Origin: Bordetella parapertussis
GTDB taxonomy: Bacteria > Pseudomonadota > Gammaproteobacteria > Burkholderiales > Burkholderiaceae_A
Direction of reading: 5' to 3'
Length of the DNA: 64,000 bases
Assembly (NCBI GenBank): GCA_945877235.1
Contig: CAMCRF010000009.1
Location: forward strand, 1 to 64,000
The position numbers and the translations under genes were made by a program. Positions 1-10,504 of this stretch are shown piece by piece. The notes under the pieces were generated by a model. It was not told where the DNA came from. It saw only the letters and a program-made list of their open reading frames with translations, and did not search any database. Positions within the stretch are counted from its first letter, which is position 1. Each line of letters starts with the position of its first letter.

Positions 1-148
<148 letters not shown>

Positions 149-163
149 GAGAGGATCTCTTTA

Positions 164-562
164 ATGGCCAAGGCTCAAGCATCCGCTCAGCGGACCCGCA
201 AGAAAATTCGCAAGAATGTCACCGACGCAGTCGCACACATTCATGCCTCGTTCAACAACACCATCATCACCATTACAGACCGTCAGGGCAACACGTTGAG
301 CTGGGCGACGTCTGGCGGTGCAGGATTCAAAGGCAGCCGCAAGAGCACACCGTTCGCAGCTCAGGTCGCGGCTGAGGCAGCAGGGCGTGTCGCCCTCGAG
401 TGTGGTGTAAAGAACGTCGAGGTGCGCATCAAGGGCCCCGGCCCCGGACGCGAGTCCACGGTTCGCGCCCTCAATGCACTCGGTATGCGGGTTACCCAGA
501 TTTCAGATGTAACTCCCGTACCGCACAACGGCTGCCGCCCTCCAAAGCGTCGTCGTATTTAA
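164..562 (+). CDS. rpsK: 30S ribosomal protein S11
   Basis: S11 of 132 residues, the usual length, forming part of the 30S platform near the mRNA exit. Recognisable segments are [32 protein letters not shown] and the C-terminal [13 protein letters not shown]. The ATG has a GAGAGGA ribosome-binding site at 149-155, eight bases upstream. It follows rpsM by 15 bases and is separated from rpsD by a 133-base spacer that contains two hairpins. Confidence 0.99.
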   Translation: MAKAQASAQRTRKKIRKNVTDAVAHIHASFNNTIITITDRQGNTLSWATSGGAGFKGSRKSTPFAAQVAAEAAGRVALECGVKNVEVRIKGPGPGRESTVRALNALGMRVTQISDVTPVPHNGCRPPKRRRI

Positions 563-566
563 GACA

Positions 567-620
567 GGGCGGCTTTTGGGCCGCCCCAAATAGGGGAGTG
601 GCGAGTTTTCTCGCGCACTC
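567..620 (+). promoter_or_regulatory. Two consecutive hairpins in the rpsK-rpsD spacer
   Basis: The spacer holds two strong inverted repeats. Hairpin 1 pairs GGGCGGC (567-573) with GCCGCCC (580-586) around a 6-base loop. Hairpin 2 pairs GAGTGGCGAG (596-605) with CTCGC-g-CACTC (610-620) around a TTTT loop, with one bulged G at 615. Neither is followed by a T run, so they are not classic terminators. They could be RNA processing or stability elements, or a ribosomal-protein-responsive site. Their function is not known from sequence. Confidence 0.55.
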
Positions 621-695
621 AATGGAAAGACCACCGTTCGCTGATGCGGACATCCTGTAACCCCATGGGGCTGCAGCATTCGAAAGGAACTCGAA

Positions 696-1319
696 GTGGC
701 ACGTTACGTTGGACCTCGTTGTAAGCTCTCCCGCAGGGAGGGCACTGACCTTGGACTCAAGAGCGCTCGTCGCTCACTGGACTCCAAGTGCAAACTCGAC
801 AGCAAGCCCGGACAACATGGCCGTACGTCTGGCGCGCGCACCTCTGATTACGGCAAGCAGCTGCGCGAGAAGCAAAAGGTCAAGCGCATCTATGGCACGC
901 TCGAGCGTCAGTTCCGTCGTTACTTTGCGATGGCCTCTCGCAAGAAGGGCAACACAGGAGAGAGCCTTCTCAAGCTGCTCGAGTCTCGCCTGGACAATGT
1001 TGTATTCCGGATGGGCTTTGGTTCGACCCGCGCTGAAGCGCGTCAGCTCGTGAGCCATCGTGCAGTCCTGGTCAATGGCCGCGTATGCAACATTCCGTCT
1101 GCACAGATCCGTCCAAATGACGTGGTTGCCATTGCCGAGAAGTGCCGTGGACAGGCTCGCATCATTTCGTCACTCGAACTCGCCGAACAGAACGGTTTCC
1201 CGCTCTGGGTCACGGTCGACTCCAAGAAGATGGAGGGTGTTTTCAAGCAGATGCCCGACCGAGCAGACCTGCCCGCCGAGATCAACGAAAGCTTGATCGT
1301 CGAGCTCTATTCCCGCTAA
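696..1319 (+). CDS. rpsD: 30S ribosomal protein S4
   Basis: S4 of 207 residues, a primary 16S rRNA binding protein that nucleates 30S assembly and, in Escherichia coli, represses the alpha operon. The N-terminal domain contains [19 protein letters not shown], and the S4 RNA-binding domain follows ([23 protein letters not shown] at about residues 97-119, then the VNG turn). The start is GTG at 696, preceded by AAAGGA at 684-689. Only two Cys (9 and 32) lie in the N-terminal arm, so it is not the four-Cys zinc form. Confidence 0.99.
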   Translation: MARYVGPRCKLSRREGTDLGLKSARRSLDSKCKLDSKPGQHGRTSGARTSDYGKQLREKQKVKRIYGTLERQFRRYFAMASRKKGNTGESLLKLLESRLDNVVFRMGFGSTRAEARQLVSHRAVLVNGRVCNIPSAQIRPNDVVAIAEKCRGQARIISSLELAEQNGFPLWVTVDSKKMEGVFKQMPDRADLPAEINESLIVELYSR

Positions 1320-1353
1320 CGGGCATTGGCCCACTTGAAGTGAGGAACATTGA

Positions 1354-2328
1354 ATGTTGAATGCTTTTTTGAAACCCCGAATCATTGAGGTGGAGCCGCT
1401 CGGCCACAACGCGGCCAAGATCATCATGGAGCCCTTTGAGCGCGGCTTCGGCCACACGCTCGGCAACTCGCTGCGCCGCGTGCTGCTCTCCTCCATGGAG
1501 GGTTATGCCGCAACAGAGGTTCAGATTGCTGGTGTGGTCCACGAATACTCCACGATGGAAGGTGTGCAGGAAGATGTCGTTGACCTGCTGTTGAACCTCA
1601 AAGGCGTGGTCTTCCGTCTTGAAGGCCGTGGCGACGTATTGCTCTCTCTGCGTAAGCAGGGACCAGGCCCAGTCCTCGCCTCAGACTTCGACCTGCCCCA
1701 CGATGTCAGCATCCTGAATCCTGATCATGTCCTGGCCACGCTCTCAGACGATGTGCGCCTTGAGCTTCAGGCCCGTGTCGAAAAAGGGCGCGGCTATGTG
1801 CCTGGTACCCTTCGGCACATTGGCGATGAGGCCACCCGGTCCATCGGTCGCATTGTCTTGGATGCGTCTTTCTCCCCCATTTGCCGGGTCAGCTACAGCG
1901 TAGAGAGTGCTCGGGTCGAGCAGCGCACGGACCTTGATCGCCTCGTGCTTGAGGTTGAGACCAACGGCGTGATTGAGCCAGAGGACGCAGTCCGCCAGGC
2001 CGCTCGCATCCTGGTAGAGCAGCTCTCTGTCTTCGCTGCATTGGAAGGTGCTGAGCCCACGGCTGAGTCTGCACGCGCGGCAACTGTCGATCCCATGCTG
2101 ATGCGCCCGGTCGATGACCTGGAGCTCACCGTACGTTCCGCGAATTGCCTCAAGGCCGAGAGCATTTATTACATTGGCGACTTGATTCAGCGCACAGAGA
2201 ATGAGCTTCTCAAGACCCCTAACCTGGGTCGCAAGTCGCTCAACGAGATCAAAGAGGTGCTTGCTGCTCGCGGGTTGACCCTGGGCATGAAGCTCGAGAA
2301 CTGGCCCCCAGTGGGCATGGACCGTTAA
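1354..2328 (+). CDS. rpoA: DNA-directed RNA polymerase subunit alpha
   Basis: Alpha subunit of RNA polymerase, 324 residues. The N-terminal domain (about 1-230), which dimerises and assembles beta and beta', includes the [10 protein letters not shown] region. A linker leads to the C-terminal domain (about 245-324), which binds UP elements and activators and carries [18 protein letters not shown]. The ATG has GAGGA at 1342-1346. It lies between rpsD and rplQ in the conserved operon. Confidence 0.99.
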   Translation: MLNAFLKPRIIEVEPLGHNAAKIIMEPFERGFGHTLGNSLRRVLLSSMEGYAATEVQIAGVVHEYSTMEGVQEDVVDLLLNLKGVVFRLEGRGDVLLSLRKQGPGPVLASDFDLPHDVSILNPDHVLATLSDDVRLELQARVEKGRGYVPGTLRHIGDEATRSIGRIVLDASFSPICRVSYSVESARVEQRTDLDRLVLEVETNGVIEPEDAVRQAARILVEQLSVFAALEGAEPTAESARAATVDPMLMRPVDDLELTVRSANCLKAESIYYIGDLIQRTENELLKTPNLGRKSLNEIKEVLAARGLTLGMKLENWPPVGMDR

Positions 2329-2342
2329 GAAGGAGACCCGTC

Positions 2343-2735
2343 ATGCGCCACCGTCATGGCCTTCGTAAACTCAATCGCACTTCTAGCCACCGCCAGGCTA
2401 TGTTCCGCAACATGGCCAATGCCCTGTTGCGTCACGAGGCGATTCGCACCACTCTGCCCAAGGCCAAGGAGTTGCGCCGTGTCGTAGAGCCCTTAATCAC
2501 CCTGAGCAAGGATGCCACGCTTGCCAATCGGCGCCTGGCATTCAACCGCCTGCGTGATCGTGAGATGGTCATCAAGCTCTTCGACGAAATCGGCCCCCGA
2601 TATGCTGCTCGCCCAGGCGGCTACTGCCGCATTCTCAAGTGGGGTTTTCGTGCCGGTGACAACGCGCCGATGGCGCTTATGGAGCTGGTTGATCGACCAG
2701 AGGCCTCCGAGGTCGTAGACGCAGAGGCAGCTTAA
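2343..2735 (+). CDS. rplQ: 50S ribosomal protein L17
   Basis: L17 of 130 residues, located near the peptide exit tunnel of the 50S subunit. The start [17 protein letters not shown] and the segments [14 protein letters not shown] and [20 protein letters not shown] are family hallmarks. An AAGGAG site at 2330-2335 precedes the ATG. It is the last gene of the alpha operon and is convergent with hemB; an inverted repeat lies between them. Confidence 0.99.
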   Translation: MRHRHGLRKLNRTSSHRQAMFRNMANALLRHEAIRTTLPKAKELRRVVEPLITLSKDATLANRRLAFNRLRDREMVIKLFDEIGPRYAARPGGYCRILKWGFRAGDNAPMALMELVDRPEASEVVDAEAA

Positions 2736-2755
2736 GCGTCCAAAGCGGTAAAATC

Positions 2756-2795
2756 AGGTCAGGATGCGTACGGTCGCTCCGGCGCCGCCTGACCT
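2756..2795. terminator. Candidate terminator between rplQ and hemB
   Basis: AGGTCAGG (2756-2763) is the exact reverse complement of CCTGACCT (2788-2795), with a GC-rich 24-base interior that can pair further. On the minus strand the stem is followed by GATTTT, so it better fits termination of hemB. On the plus strand there is no T run. It lies between convergent operons, where a shared terminator is expected. It is a weak call because the T tract is short. Confidence 0.45.
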
Positions 2796-2811
2796 CACCC
2801 ATTTCTTGCTT

Positions 2812-4654
<1,843 letters not shown>

Positions 4655-4697
4655 GGAGAGATAAGGGGATTAATAACCCCGAGGGGCAAGAGGATGA

Positions 4698-4726
4698 ACT
4701 AAACTAATCAGGTTTTTTGGTCTCAA
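4698..4726 (-). promoter_or_regulatory. Candidate sigma-70 promoter for engB-hemB
   Basis: On the minus strand TTGAGA (4726-4721, 5/6 match to -35) is followed after exactly 17 bases by TTTAGT (4703-4698, 4/6 match to -10). The start codon of engB is 44 bases downstream. The next 140-base region is divergent to the cytochrome c4 gene, so promoters in both directions are expected. No functional evidence is visible beyond the match. Confidence 0.45.
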
Positions 4727-4795
4727 ACCGAGGAGCTCAATTGGGGGCTCCCTTGACATCGCTACACAGAACAATGCCTTCGGGAGCGCGATCTT

Positions 4796-5467
4796 ATGAA
4801 GTCTGACATGAAACGCCGCATGGGCGCCAACCTTCTCCGCACAACAACCCTCTTTTCTCTGGGCATGGCCTTGGCCTCGGCCCATGCTGCCGCCCCTGCA
4901 TCAGCCCCACCCGTTGATCTCAAAAAAGGCGCTGAAATTGCCGGTCAAGTCTGCGCGGCCTGCCACGCGGTAGATGGCAACAGCAACATTGCCGAGAACC
5001 CCATTCTCGCCGGTCAGCACGCGGGATACCTTTCCAAGCAGCTCCACAATTTTCAGGTACGCAATGGGGCAACAAAGGCTGAGCGAGAGAACGCCATCAT
5101 GGCTGGTTTTGCGGCCATGCTCTCGGCCGATGACATTCGCAATGTGTCCGCCTTTTATGCCTCGCAGCCGATCAAAGGCGCCTATTCGACCAACAAAGAC
5201 CTCTTGGCAAAAGGCCAGCAAATCTATCGTGCAGGCATTCCTGCGCGCGGTGTCCCGGCCTGCGTGGGCTGTCATGCACCCAATGGAGCGGGTATCCCCA
5301 TTCAGTATCCTCGTCTCTCTGGCCAGCATGCCGCTTACACCCAGGCTCAGCTGGCTGGCTTTCGCTCCGGTGCACGCGCCAACAGTGCACAGATGATGAA
5401 GATTGCTGCTCAGATGTCCGATGCTGACATCTCCGCGGTCGCTGAATACATTGCAGGACTCCGCTAA
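4796..5467 (+). CDS. Cytochrome c4 family di-heme cytochrome c
   Basis: Periplasmic electron-transfer protein of 223 residues with an N-terminal signal peptide (basic start, hydrophobic stretch LFSLGMALASAHA, cleavage near AHAA). Two class I heme domains are arranged in tandem, with CAACH at about residue 52 and CVGCH at about residue 157, each followed by a distal Met-containing segment. That is the cytochrome c4 pattern: an electron donor to terminal oxidases. The neighbouring ResB/CcsA pair attaches heme to such proteins. The start could also be the ATG at 4808. Confidence 0.92.
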   Translation: MKSDMKRRMGANLLRTTTLFSLGMALASAHAAAPASAPPVDLKKGAEIAGQVCAACHAVDGNSNIAENPILAGQHAGYLSKQLHNFQVRNGATKAERENAIMAGFAAMLSADDIRNVSAFYASQPIKGAYSTNKDLLAKGQQIYRAGIPARGVPACVGCHAPNGAGIPIQYPRLSGQHAAYTQAQLAGFRSGARANSAQMMKIAAQMSDADISAVAEYIAGLR

Positions 5468-7568
5468 GCGCTCTGGGAGCGTAGCTCCCATCGACCTCCC
5501 TGAGGGCCATAGGCCCTCCACGGGGGGTCTTGAGCTGCAGTCTGGCCCGGACATACTCCGGGCCTCCGTGGAGCTCCTGAGCTCCATGCGGTTTGCGATT
5601 TCTGCCCTCACGGTGGTTGCGATTGCGAGCGCAATTGGCACCATCGTTCCTCAGAATTCGCCGCCCATCAATTACGTCAACCAGTTTGGTGCGTTCTGGG
5701 CAGAGGTCTTCTCGGCCTTCGGCCTGTTTCATGTCTACAACGCGGGCTGGTTCATTCTTGTGATGGCCCTCATGCTGGTCTCAACCAGCCTTTGCCTGAT
5801 CCGCAACACGCCCAAAATGCTCAAGGACGCAAGAGCGTGGCGTGAGCGTGTGCGCATGAACAGCTTTCAAGCCTTCGCCCATCGTGCGGAGCGCACTGTG
5901 CCAGCGGAGATGGGCACCCAGGCCATGCTCATGCACACTACACAGCTGCTCGAGGCCCGTGGCTACAAGGTGCGGCAGCCAGACTCAGAGGGCCTCCCGC
6001 TCGTGGCCAAGAAGGGCACGAGCAATCGGCTTGGCTATATTGCGGCCCACCTCTCCATTGTGGTGATTTCCTTGGGGGGGCTCATGGACAGTGAGCTTCC
6101 AACCCGCCTTGCAGCCTGGTGGTGGGAGAAGGAGCCCGTGCAGCTCGCCGGGCTCACCGGCGACACAGTTCCTGCTTCCGCGAAGCTGCCAGTCGCAACG
6201 CCCACGTATCGCGCGAACCTCCTCATACCGGAAGGTCAGAGCTCCGACCTGGCAGTGCTCTCGCGTCCGAACGGAGCGCTTTTGCTTGACCTGCCTTTTG
6301 AGCTGACGCTCAAGGCATTTCGCGTGGAGTACTACGCAACCGGCATGCCCAAGCTTTTTGCAAGCGACGTGGTACTCAAAGACAAAGAGACCGGCGCGAC
6401 CAAAGAGGCCACCATCGAGGTCAACAAGCCACTGATTCACCGCGGTGTGGCCATCTATCAATCAAGCTTTGATGACGGGGGTTCTCAGCTCAAGCTCAGT
6501 CTGCTCCCTCTCCAGGGGCCCTTCACGCGCGCGCTTCCCATTGAGCTTGCGGTCGGGCAGTCCCAGCCGCTCTCGAGCGGGCAGGAGCGGCTCACCCTAG
6601 AGGTCTCCTCCTTCAAGCCCATCAACGTTGAGAACCTGGGTGGCCCCCGTGGGCAGGACGACCGCTTTCAGGATCATGTGGCAACGGTGCTCTCGCCAGC
6701 CACTGGGTCGGGGGATCGCAAAATGACCAATGTCGGCCCCTCTTTTCAATACAAACTCCGAGATGCTTCTGGCCAGGCCCGCGAATTCCACAGCTATATG
6801 CTGCCCTTCGAGCTTGATGGTGCTCGCGTGTTCCTTGCCGGGGTGCGTAACTCGCCCGATGAGAGCTTTCAATACCTGCGCATACCCGCAGACGAGCAAG
6901 ATTCCCTGACGGAGTTCCTGCGAATCCGGGCCGCACTGTCCGACCCCTTGCTTCGTGCCAAGGCGGCTGAATCGTTTGCACGTGTCTCTGCGCCCACCGA
7001 GCTGCGTCCAGCATTGGCCAGCAGCGCGCAGCGCGCACTGGACGCCTTAGCAGAAGGGGGACTTGCGGCACTGGCCAACGTCATCGAGTCTGCCGTCCCT
7101 GAGGCCGACCGTGAGAAGGCAGCTGACGTCATTGTCCGCATGCTCAGCGGCGCCTTCTGGGAACTCTGGCAGCAGTCGCGCGCCCAGGAGAACCTCGGCA
7201 GGTTAGAGCCCAACGAGGCACGGCAAGCTTTTGCCCAGCGCGCACTCAATGCTTACAGCGATAGCTTGCTTTTTGCGGCCCCCTTCCTGGTGACTATGAC
7301 CGACTTCCAAGAGATCAAAGCGTCAGTTTTCCAGGTCACGCGCTCGCCGGGCCAGACCATTGTCTACCTGGGTTGTTTGCTTCTCACCTTGGGGATATTT
7401 GCCATGTTTTATGTGCGTGAATCTCGAGTCTGGGTCTGGCACGCTCCAGATGCAGGCGGTGATCGCCTGCTGATGGCTGCCTCGAGCCCTCGACAGTCCC
7501 TTGACTTTGACCGTGATTTTCAAGATCTGACGCAGGCATTTCAGTCCATGCCGCAGGAGTCCAAATGA
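5421..7568 (+). CDS. resB: Cytochrome c biogenesis protein ResB (Ccs1)
   Basis: ResB/Ccs1, which with CcsA forms the System II cytochrome c synthase that carries heme across the membrane and ligates it to CXXCH. Features: the signature SSMRFAISALTVVAIASAIGT (first membrane segment), a second segment around FILVMALMLVSTSLCL, a third at about LSIVVISLGGLM, a large periplasmic domain, and a last segment near the C-terminus (TIVYLGCLLLTLGIFAMFY). The start is uncertain. Similarity seems to extend upstream of ATG 5586, and no better start exists between the cytochrome stop (5467) and GTG 5568, so an overlapping start (ATG 5421 or TTG 5451) is chosen; GTG 5568 and ATG 5586 are alternatives. The stop overlaps ccsA by 4 bases. 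Confidence 0.93.
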   Translation: MLTSPRSLNTLQDSAKRSGSVAPIDLPEGHRPSTGGLELQSGPDILRASVELLSSMRFAISALTVVAIASAIGTIVPQNSPPINYVNQFGAFWAEVFSAFGLFHVYNAGWFILVMALMLVSTSLCLIRNTPKMLKDARAWRERVRMNSFQAFAHRAERTVPAEMGTQAMLMHTTQLLEARGYKVRQPDSEGLPLVAKKGTSNRLGYIAAHLSIVVISLGGLMDSELPTRLAAWWWEKEPVQLAGLTGDTVPASAKLPVATPTYRANLLIPEGQSSDLAVLSRPNGALLLDLPFELTLKAFRVEYYATGMPKLFASDVVLKDKETGATKEATIEVNKPLIHRGVAIYQSSFDDGGSQLKLSLLPLQGPFTRALPIELAVGQSQPLSSGQERLTLEVSSFKPINVENLGGPRGQDDRFQDHVATVLSPATGSGDRKMTNVGPSFQYKLRDASGQAREFHSYMLPFELDGARVFLAGVRNSPDESFQYLRIPADEQDSLTEFLRIRAALSDPLLRAKAAESFARVSAPTELRPALASSAQRALDALAEGGLAALANVIESAVPEADREKAADVIVRMLSGAFWELWQQSRAQENLGRLEPNEARQAFAQRALNAYSDSLLFAAPFLVTMTDFQEIKASVFQVTRSPGQTIVYLGCLLLTLGIFAMFYVRESRVWVWHAPDAGGDRLLMAASSPRQSLDFDRDFQDLTQAFQSMPQESK
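5474..5586 (+). repeat. Row of four perfect short hairpins at the start of resB
   Basis: Four perfect inverted repeats with tiny loops follow one another: TGGGAGC/GCTCCCA (5474-5480/5484-5490), GAGGGCC/GGCCCTC (5502-5508/5512-5518), GGCCCGGA/TCCGGGCC (5544-5551/5557-5564) and TGGAGCTC/GAGCTCCA (5569-5576/5579-5586). They begin 6 bases after the cytochrome c4 stop and end at the first base of ATG 5586. No T run follows, so termination is not indicated. They may protect or process the abundant cytochrome mRNA relative to resB. Confidence 0.7.
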
Positions 7569-8887
7569 ACACCACCAGTCTTCAGCAGCCCCTCTCTCAC
7601 GCTGTCCTTACACCGGTTGGTGGTGGTCGCATGCGCTGGCCAGATGCGCTCTATGGTGGGCTCCTTGCAGCCTTGGCAGCTTATGCGACTGCGACTTACG
7701 CCGACATGATGGACATCTACTCCCTCATCATTCTCTGGTGTTGCGTGCCCGCTTTGGTCTTTCTGGGCTGGCGCTGGCCGGCGATGCGCCTCTTTAGTCT
7801 GGGCTGCGGTGTCTTGGCCTATTGGGGCATTTCGCTCTACGCCGGAGACCTCGCCCGTGGGCAAGATCAGTTCTTGCTGAAGTACCTGCTCTCCTCTCAA
7901 TCCGCCATTCTCTGGATGTGCGCGCTCTTCGCATTCGCAACGGTTGCATACTGGGTTGGCTTGCTGGCGCGGGGTGCAACCGCGCTCTGGATGGGCACGG
8001 TTCTGACATGGGCCGCGTCGGTCTTCGGCCTTGTGGGCCTTCTGGTTCGCTGGCATGAGACGCACCTGATTTCGCCCGATGTCGGCTATATCCCGGTGAG
8101 CAATCTCTACGAGGTCTTCATTCTCTTTGCGCTCATTACCAGCCTCTTTTACCTGTATTACGAGCGCCGCTACCAGACCCGCAGCTTGGGGGGATTTGTC
8201 TCTCTTGTGATCGTTGCGGCTGTCGGATTTCTCATGTGGTACATGGCAACCCGCTCGGCCCACGAGATCCAACCCCTCGTGCCGGCACTGCAGTCCTGGT
8301 GGATGAAGATTCACGTTCCAGCCAACTTCGTGGGCTACGGCACCTTCTCGATTGCAGCCATGGTGGCCTTCGCCTACCTCGTAAAGGTCAATGCAGAGAC
8401 GAAGTCATGGCGCTCGCTCATTCCGCTCTTTGTGCTGGGTGTCTTGTTATGTGCAGAGCCTCTGGTCTTTCGCCGCGCAGGCTTGCCCGACTACTGGGCG
8501 CTCTACTTCGGTGTGGCGGCTGTGTTTGTCGGTGGCGTATTGGCCTTGCGCAGACGCATTGGCGAAGTGCTCCCGTCGCTCGAGGTGCTCGACGATATTC
8601 AATACCGCGCGATTGCGATTGGGTTTGCGTTTTTCACTGTGGCGACCATTCTGGGCGCACTCTGGGCTGCTGAGGCATGGGGTACTTACTGGCAATGGGA
8701 TCCGAAAGAGACCTGGGCGCTCATTGTCTGGCTGAACTACGCTGCCTGGCTCCACCTGCGACTCATGAAGGGGCTACGGGGCCAGTTCGCCGCCTATTGG
8801 TCCCTCGTTGGTCTGCTCATTACGGGGTTCGCCTTCTTGGGTGTGAATATGTTTCTGTCGGGCCTGCACTCTTACGGGCAGCTCTGA
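7565..8887 (+). CDS. ccsA: Cytochrome c biogenesis protein CcsA/CcsB (heme handling protein)
   Basis: Second half of the System II cytochrome c synthase: an integral membrane protein of 440 residues with about eight predicted segments. The tryptophan-rich WWD motif that binds heme is clear at [18 protein letters not shown] (about residues 371-388), and the conserved VPANFVGYG and ARSAHEI-like histidine regions are present. Its ATG overlaps the resB TGA (ATGA), so the two are likely translationally coupled. msrP starts on the last base of its stop codon. Confidence 0.96.
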   Translation: MNTTSLQQPLSHAVLTPVGGGRMRWPDALYGGLLAALAAYATATYADMMDIYSLIILWCCVPALVFLGWRWPAMRLFSLGCGVLAYWGISLYAGDLARGQDQFLLKYLLSSQSAILWMCALFAFATVAYWVGLLARGATALWMGTVLTWAASVFGLVGLLVRWHETHLISPDVGYIPVSNLYEVFILFALITSLFYLYYERRYQTRSLGGFVSLVIVAAVGFLMWYMATRSAHEIQPLVPALQSWWMKIHVPANFVGYGTFSIAAMVAFAYLVKVNAETKSWRSLIPLFVLGVLLCAEPLVFRRAGLPDYWALYFGVAAVFVGGVLALRRRIGEVLPSLEVLDDIQYRAIAIGFAFFTVATILGALWAAEAWGTYWQWDPKETWALIVWLNYAAWLHLRLMKGLRGQFAAYWSLVGLLITGFAFLGVNMFLSGLHSYGQL

Positions 8888-9864
8888 TGGCTCGCGCTGA
8901 CATGTGCCAGATCAGGGGAGACAGACTCTCGGCCGAGGTTACGCCCGAGACTGTCTGGCGTGCACACCGCAGGGGACTCCTCAAGGGAGTGCCAGCGATA
9001 GCCGGTGGGCTCGCTGGCTTCGGCCTGAAAGCCTCGCCGCTGGGACCCAAAGACACGCGCCCCCTGGCCGCTGGCAAAAGCGCATATGTGCTCATGGAGC
9101 CGCTCACGCCCATTGAGGACGTCACGGGGTACAACAACTTCTACGAGTTCGGCACCGACAAGGCCGATCCTGCGCGTCGGGCGCCAGGGCGCCTCAAGAC
9201 CAGCCCTTGGACGGTCCAGATCTCAGGCCTCGTTCAAAAGCCCCTCACCCTCGACCTCGATGACCTCCTGAAGCTCGCCCCACTCGAGGAGCGTGTCTAT
9301 CGGCTCCGATGCGTTGAGGGCTGGTCGATGGTCATTCCCTGGGTTGGCTATTCCCTCTCACATCTTATTCAACGGGCTCGGCCGCTTGGGTCCGCAAAAT
9401 TCATCTCTTTCGTGACGCTTGCAGATCCGGCCCAGATGCCCGGTCTGAACTCCCCGGTGTTGGATTGGCCGTATCGCGAGGGCCTTCGCATGGACGAGGC
9501 TCGGCACCCCCTCACGCTCTTGAGTCTCGGGCTCTACGGTCAGACGCTGCCCGCGCAGAACGGCGCTCCGGTTCGTCTCGTGGTGCCCTGGAAGTATGGC
9601 TTTAAGAGTGCGAAGTCCATCGTCCGCATCGAGTTTCTTGAGCAGGAGCCTCAGACGAGTTGGATGCGTGCTGCCCCACAGGAATATGGTTTTTATTCCA
9701 ATGTGAATCCCTCCGTGCCGCACCCGCGATGGTCTCAGGCCTCAGAGCGACGCATCGGTGAGGGCGGGCTCTTCAGTCCGCGTCGGGCGACGCTTCCCTT
9801 TAACGGGTACGCCGACCAAGTTGAAGGGCTCTATCGTGGCATGGACCTTCGCCGATTCTTCTGA
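8887..9864 (+). CDS. msrP: Protein-methionine-sulfoxide reductase, molybdopterin catalytic subunit MsrP
   Basis: Periplasmic molybdoenzyme that reduces methionine sulfoxides in envelope proteins, with electrons from MsrQ. The product is 325 residues from the ATG at 8887, which overlaps the ccsA stop by one base (TGATG); the frame is open further upstream inside ccsA but that is not needed. A Tat-type signal is visible (HRRGLLKG then a hydrophobic stretch). The molybdenum-ligand cysteine is in [15 protein letters not shown] at about residue 142, and [11 protein letters not shown] lies in the later domain. It directly precedes msrQ. Confidence 0.95.
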   Translation: MARADMCQIRGDRLSAEVTPETVWRAHRRGLLKGVPAIAGGLAGFGLKASPLGPKDTRPLAAGKSAYVLMEPLTPIEDVTGYNNFYEFGTDKADPARRAPGRLKTSPWTVQISGLVQKPLTLDLDDLLKLAPLEERVYRLRCVEGWSMVIPWVGYSLSHLIQRARPLGSAKFISFVTLADPAQMPGLNSPVLDWPYREGLRMDEARHPLTLLSLGLYGQTLPAQNGAPVRLVVPWKYGFKSAKSIVRIEFLEQEPQTSWMRAAPQEYGFYSNVNPSVPHPRWSQASERRIGEGGLFSPRRATLPFNGYADQVEGLYRGMDLRRFF

Positions 9865-10504
9865 AGAGAGCAGGGCTCAAGGACGCTTTCGGTTGGCCCT
9901 CTGGTTGTGGCTCGCGGGGCCCTTGTGTGAACTCATTGCGCGCGCGGTGTTCGATGCACTCGGTGCCAACCCGCAGGAGGCTCTGCTCAGGGCGCTGGGT
10001 CAGCAGACCCTGGCCCTTGTTTTGTTGGTGCTCGCCGCACCCCTGATCGGTGCCTGGCTGGCTCGGCCGCTGGGCCCGACATTCATGGGCTGCCGACGCA
10101 TGATTGGGCTCTGGTGTTTTGCTTATGCGAGCATTCACCTGCTCACCTATTGGCAGTTCGAGCATGACCTGCATTGGGCATCGCTATGGACCGACATCTG
10201 GACACGGCCATTCGTCACGGTGGGGGTTGTGGCCTGGCTCTGCCTTGTGCCGCTTGCACTCACCTCAAATCGATGGAGCATGCAACGCCTCAAGCAGGGT
10301 TGGAAGCGGCTTCACCGGTTGGTCTGGCCCATTGTAGCCTTGGGTCTGGTGCACTTTTACTTGCACAAAGCGGGGAAGAACGACTACGCCGAACCGTTGC
10401 TCTTTAGTCTCGTCTTGCTGGCGTTGCTCGTTCTTCGAAGGCGTCTGCAATCGAGCCTTCGAGCTGAAAGTGTTCGCCGTGAAGGCCACGCTCGGACTCA
10501 ATGA
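9836..10504 (+). CDS. msrQ: Protein-methionine-sulfoxide reductase heme-binding subunit MsrQ
   Basis: Membrane heme protein (ferric reductase-like transmembrane family) that feeds electrons to MsrP. The GTG at 9836 with GAAGGG at 9823-9828 gives 222 residues, which fits the family; upstream in-frame codons up to 9758 lie inside msrP. About five or six membrane segments are visible, with heme-ligand-type histidines in [15 protein letters not shown] and [15 protein letters not shown]. The 3' end overlaps the convergent lysA coding region by 101 bases. Confidence 0.94.
   Translation: MAWTFADSSEESRAQGRFRLALWLWLAGPLCELIARAVFDALGANPQEALLRALGQQTLALVLLVLAAPLIGAWLARPLGPTFMGCRRMIGLWCFAYASIHLLTYWQFEHDLHWASLWTDIWTRPFVTVGVVAWLCLVPLALTSNRWSMQRLKQGWKRLHRLVWPIVALGLVHFYLHKAGKNDYAEPLLFSLVLLALLVLRRRLQSSLRAESVRREGHARTQ

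Noticed and set aside
4753..4781. TTGACA at 4753-4758 as a -35 box for the cytochrome c4 gene
   Set aside because: The -35 match is perfect, but no credible -10 lies 15-19 bases downstream, so the promoter is not called.
8677..8886. 70-codon N-terminal extension of MsrP reaching into ccsA
   Set aside because: The extension overlaps the conserved ccsA WWD region in another frame, and the ATG at 8887 gives a normal MsrP with a Tat signal.
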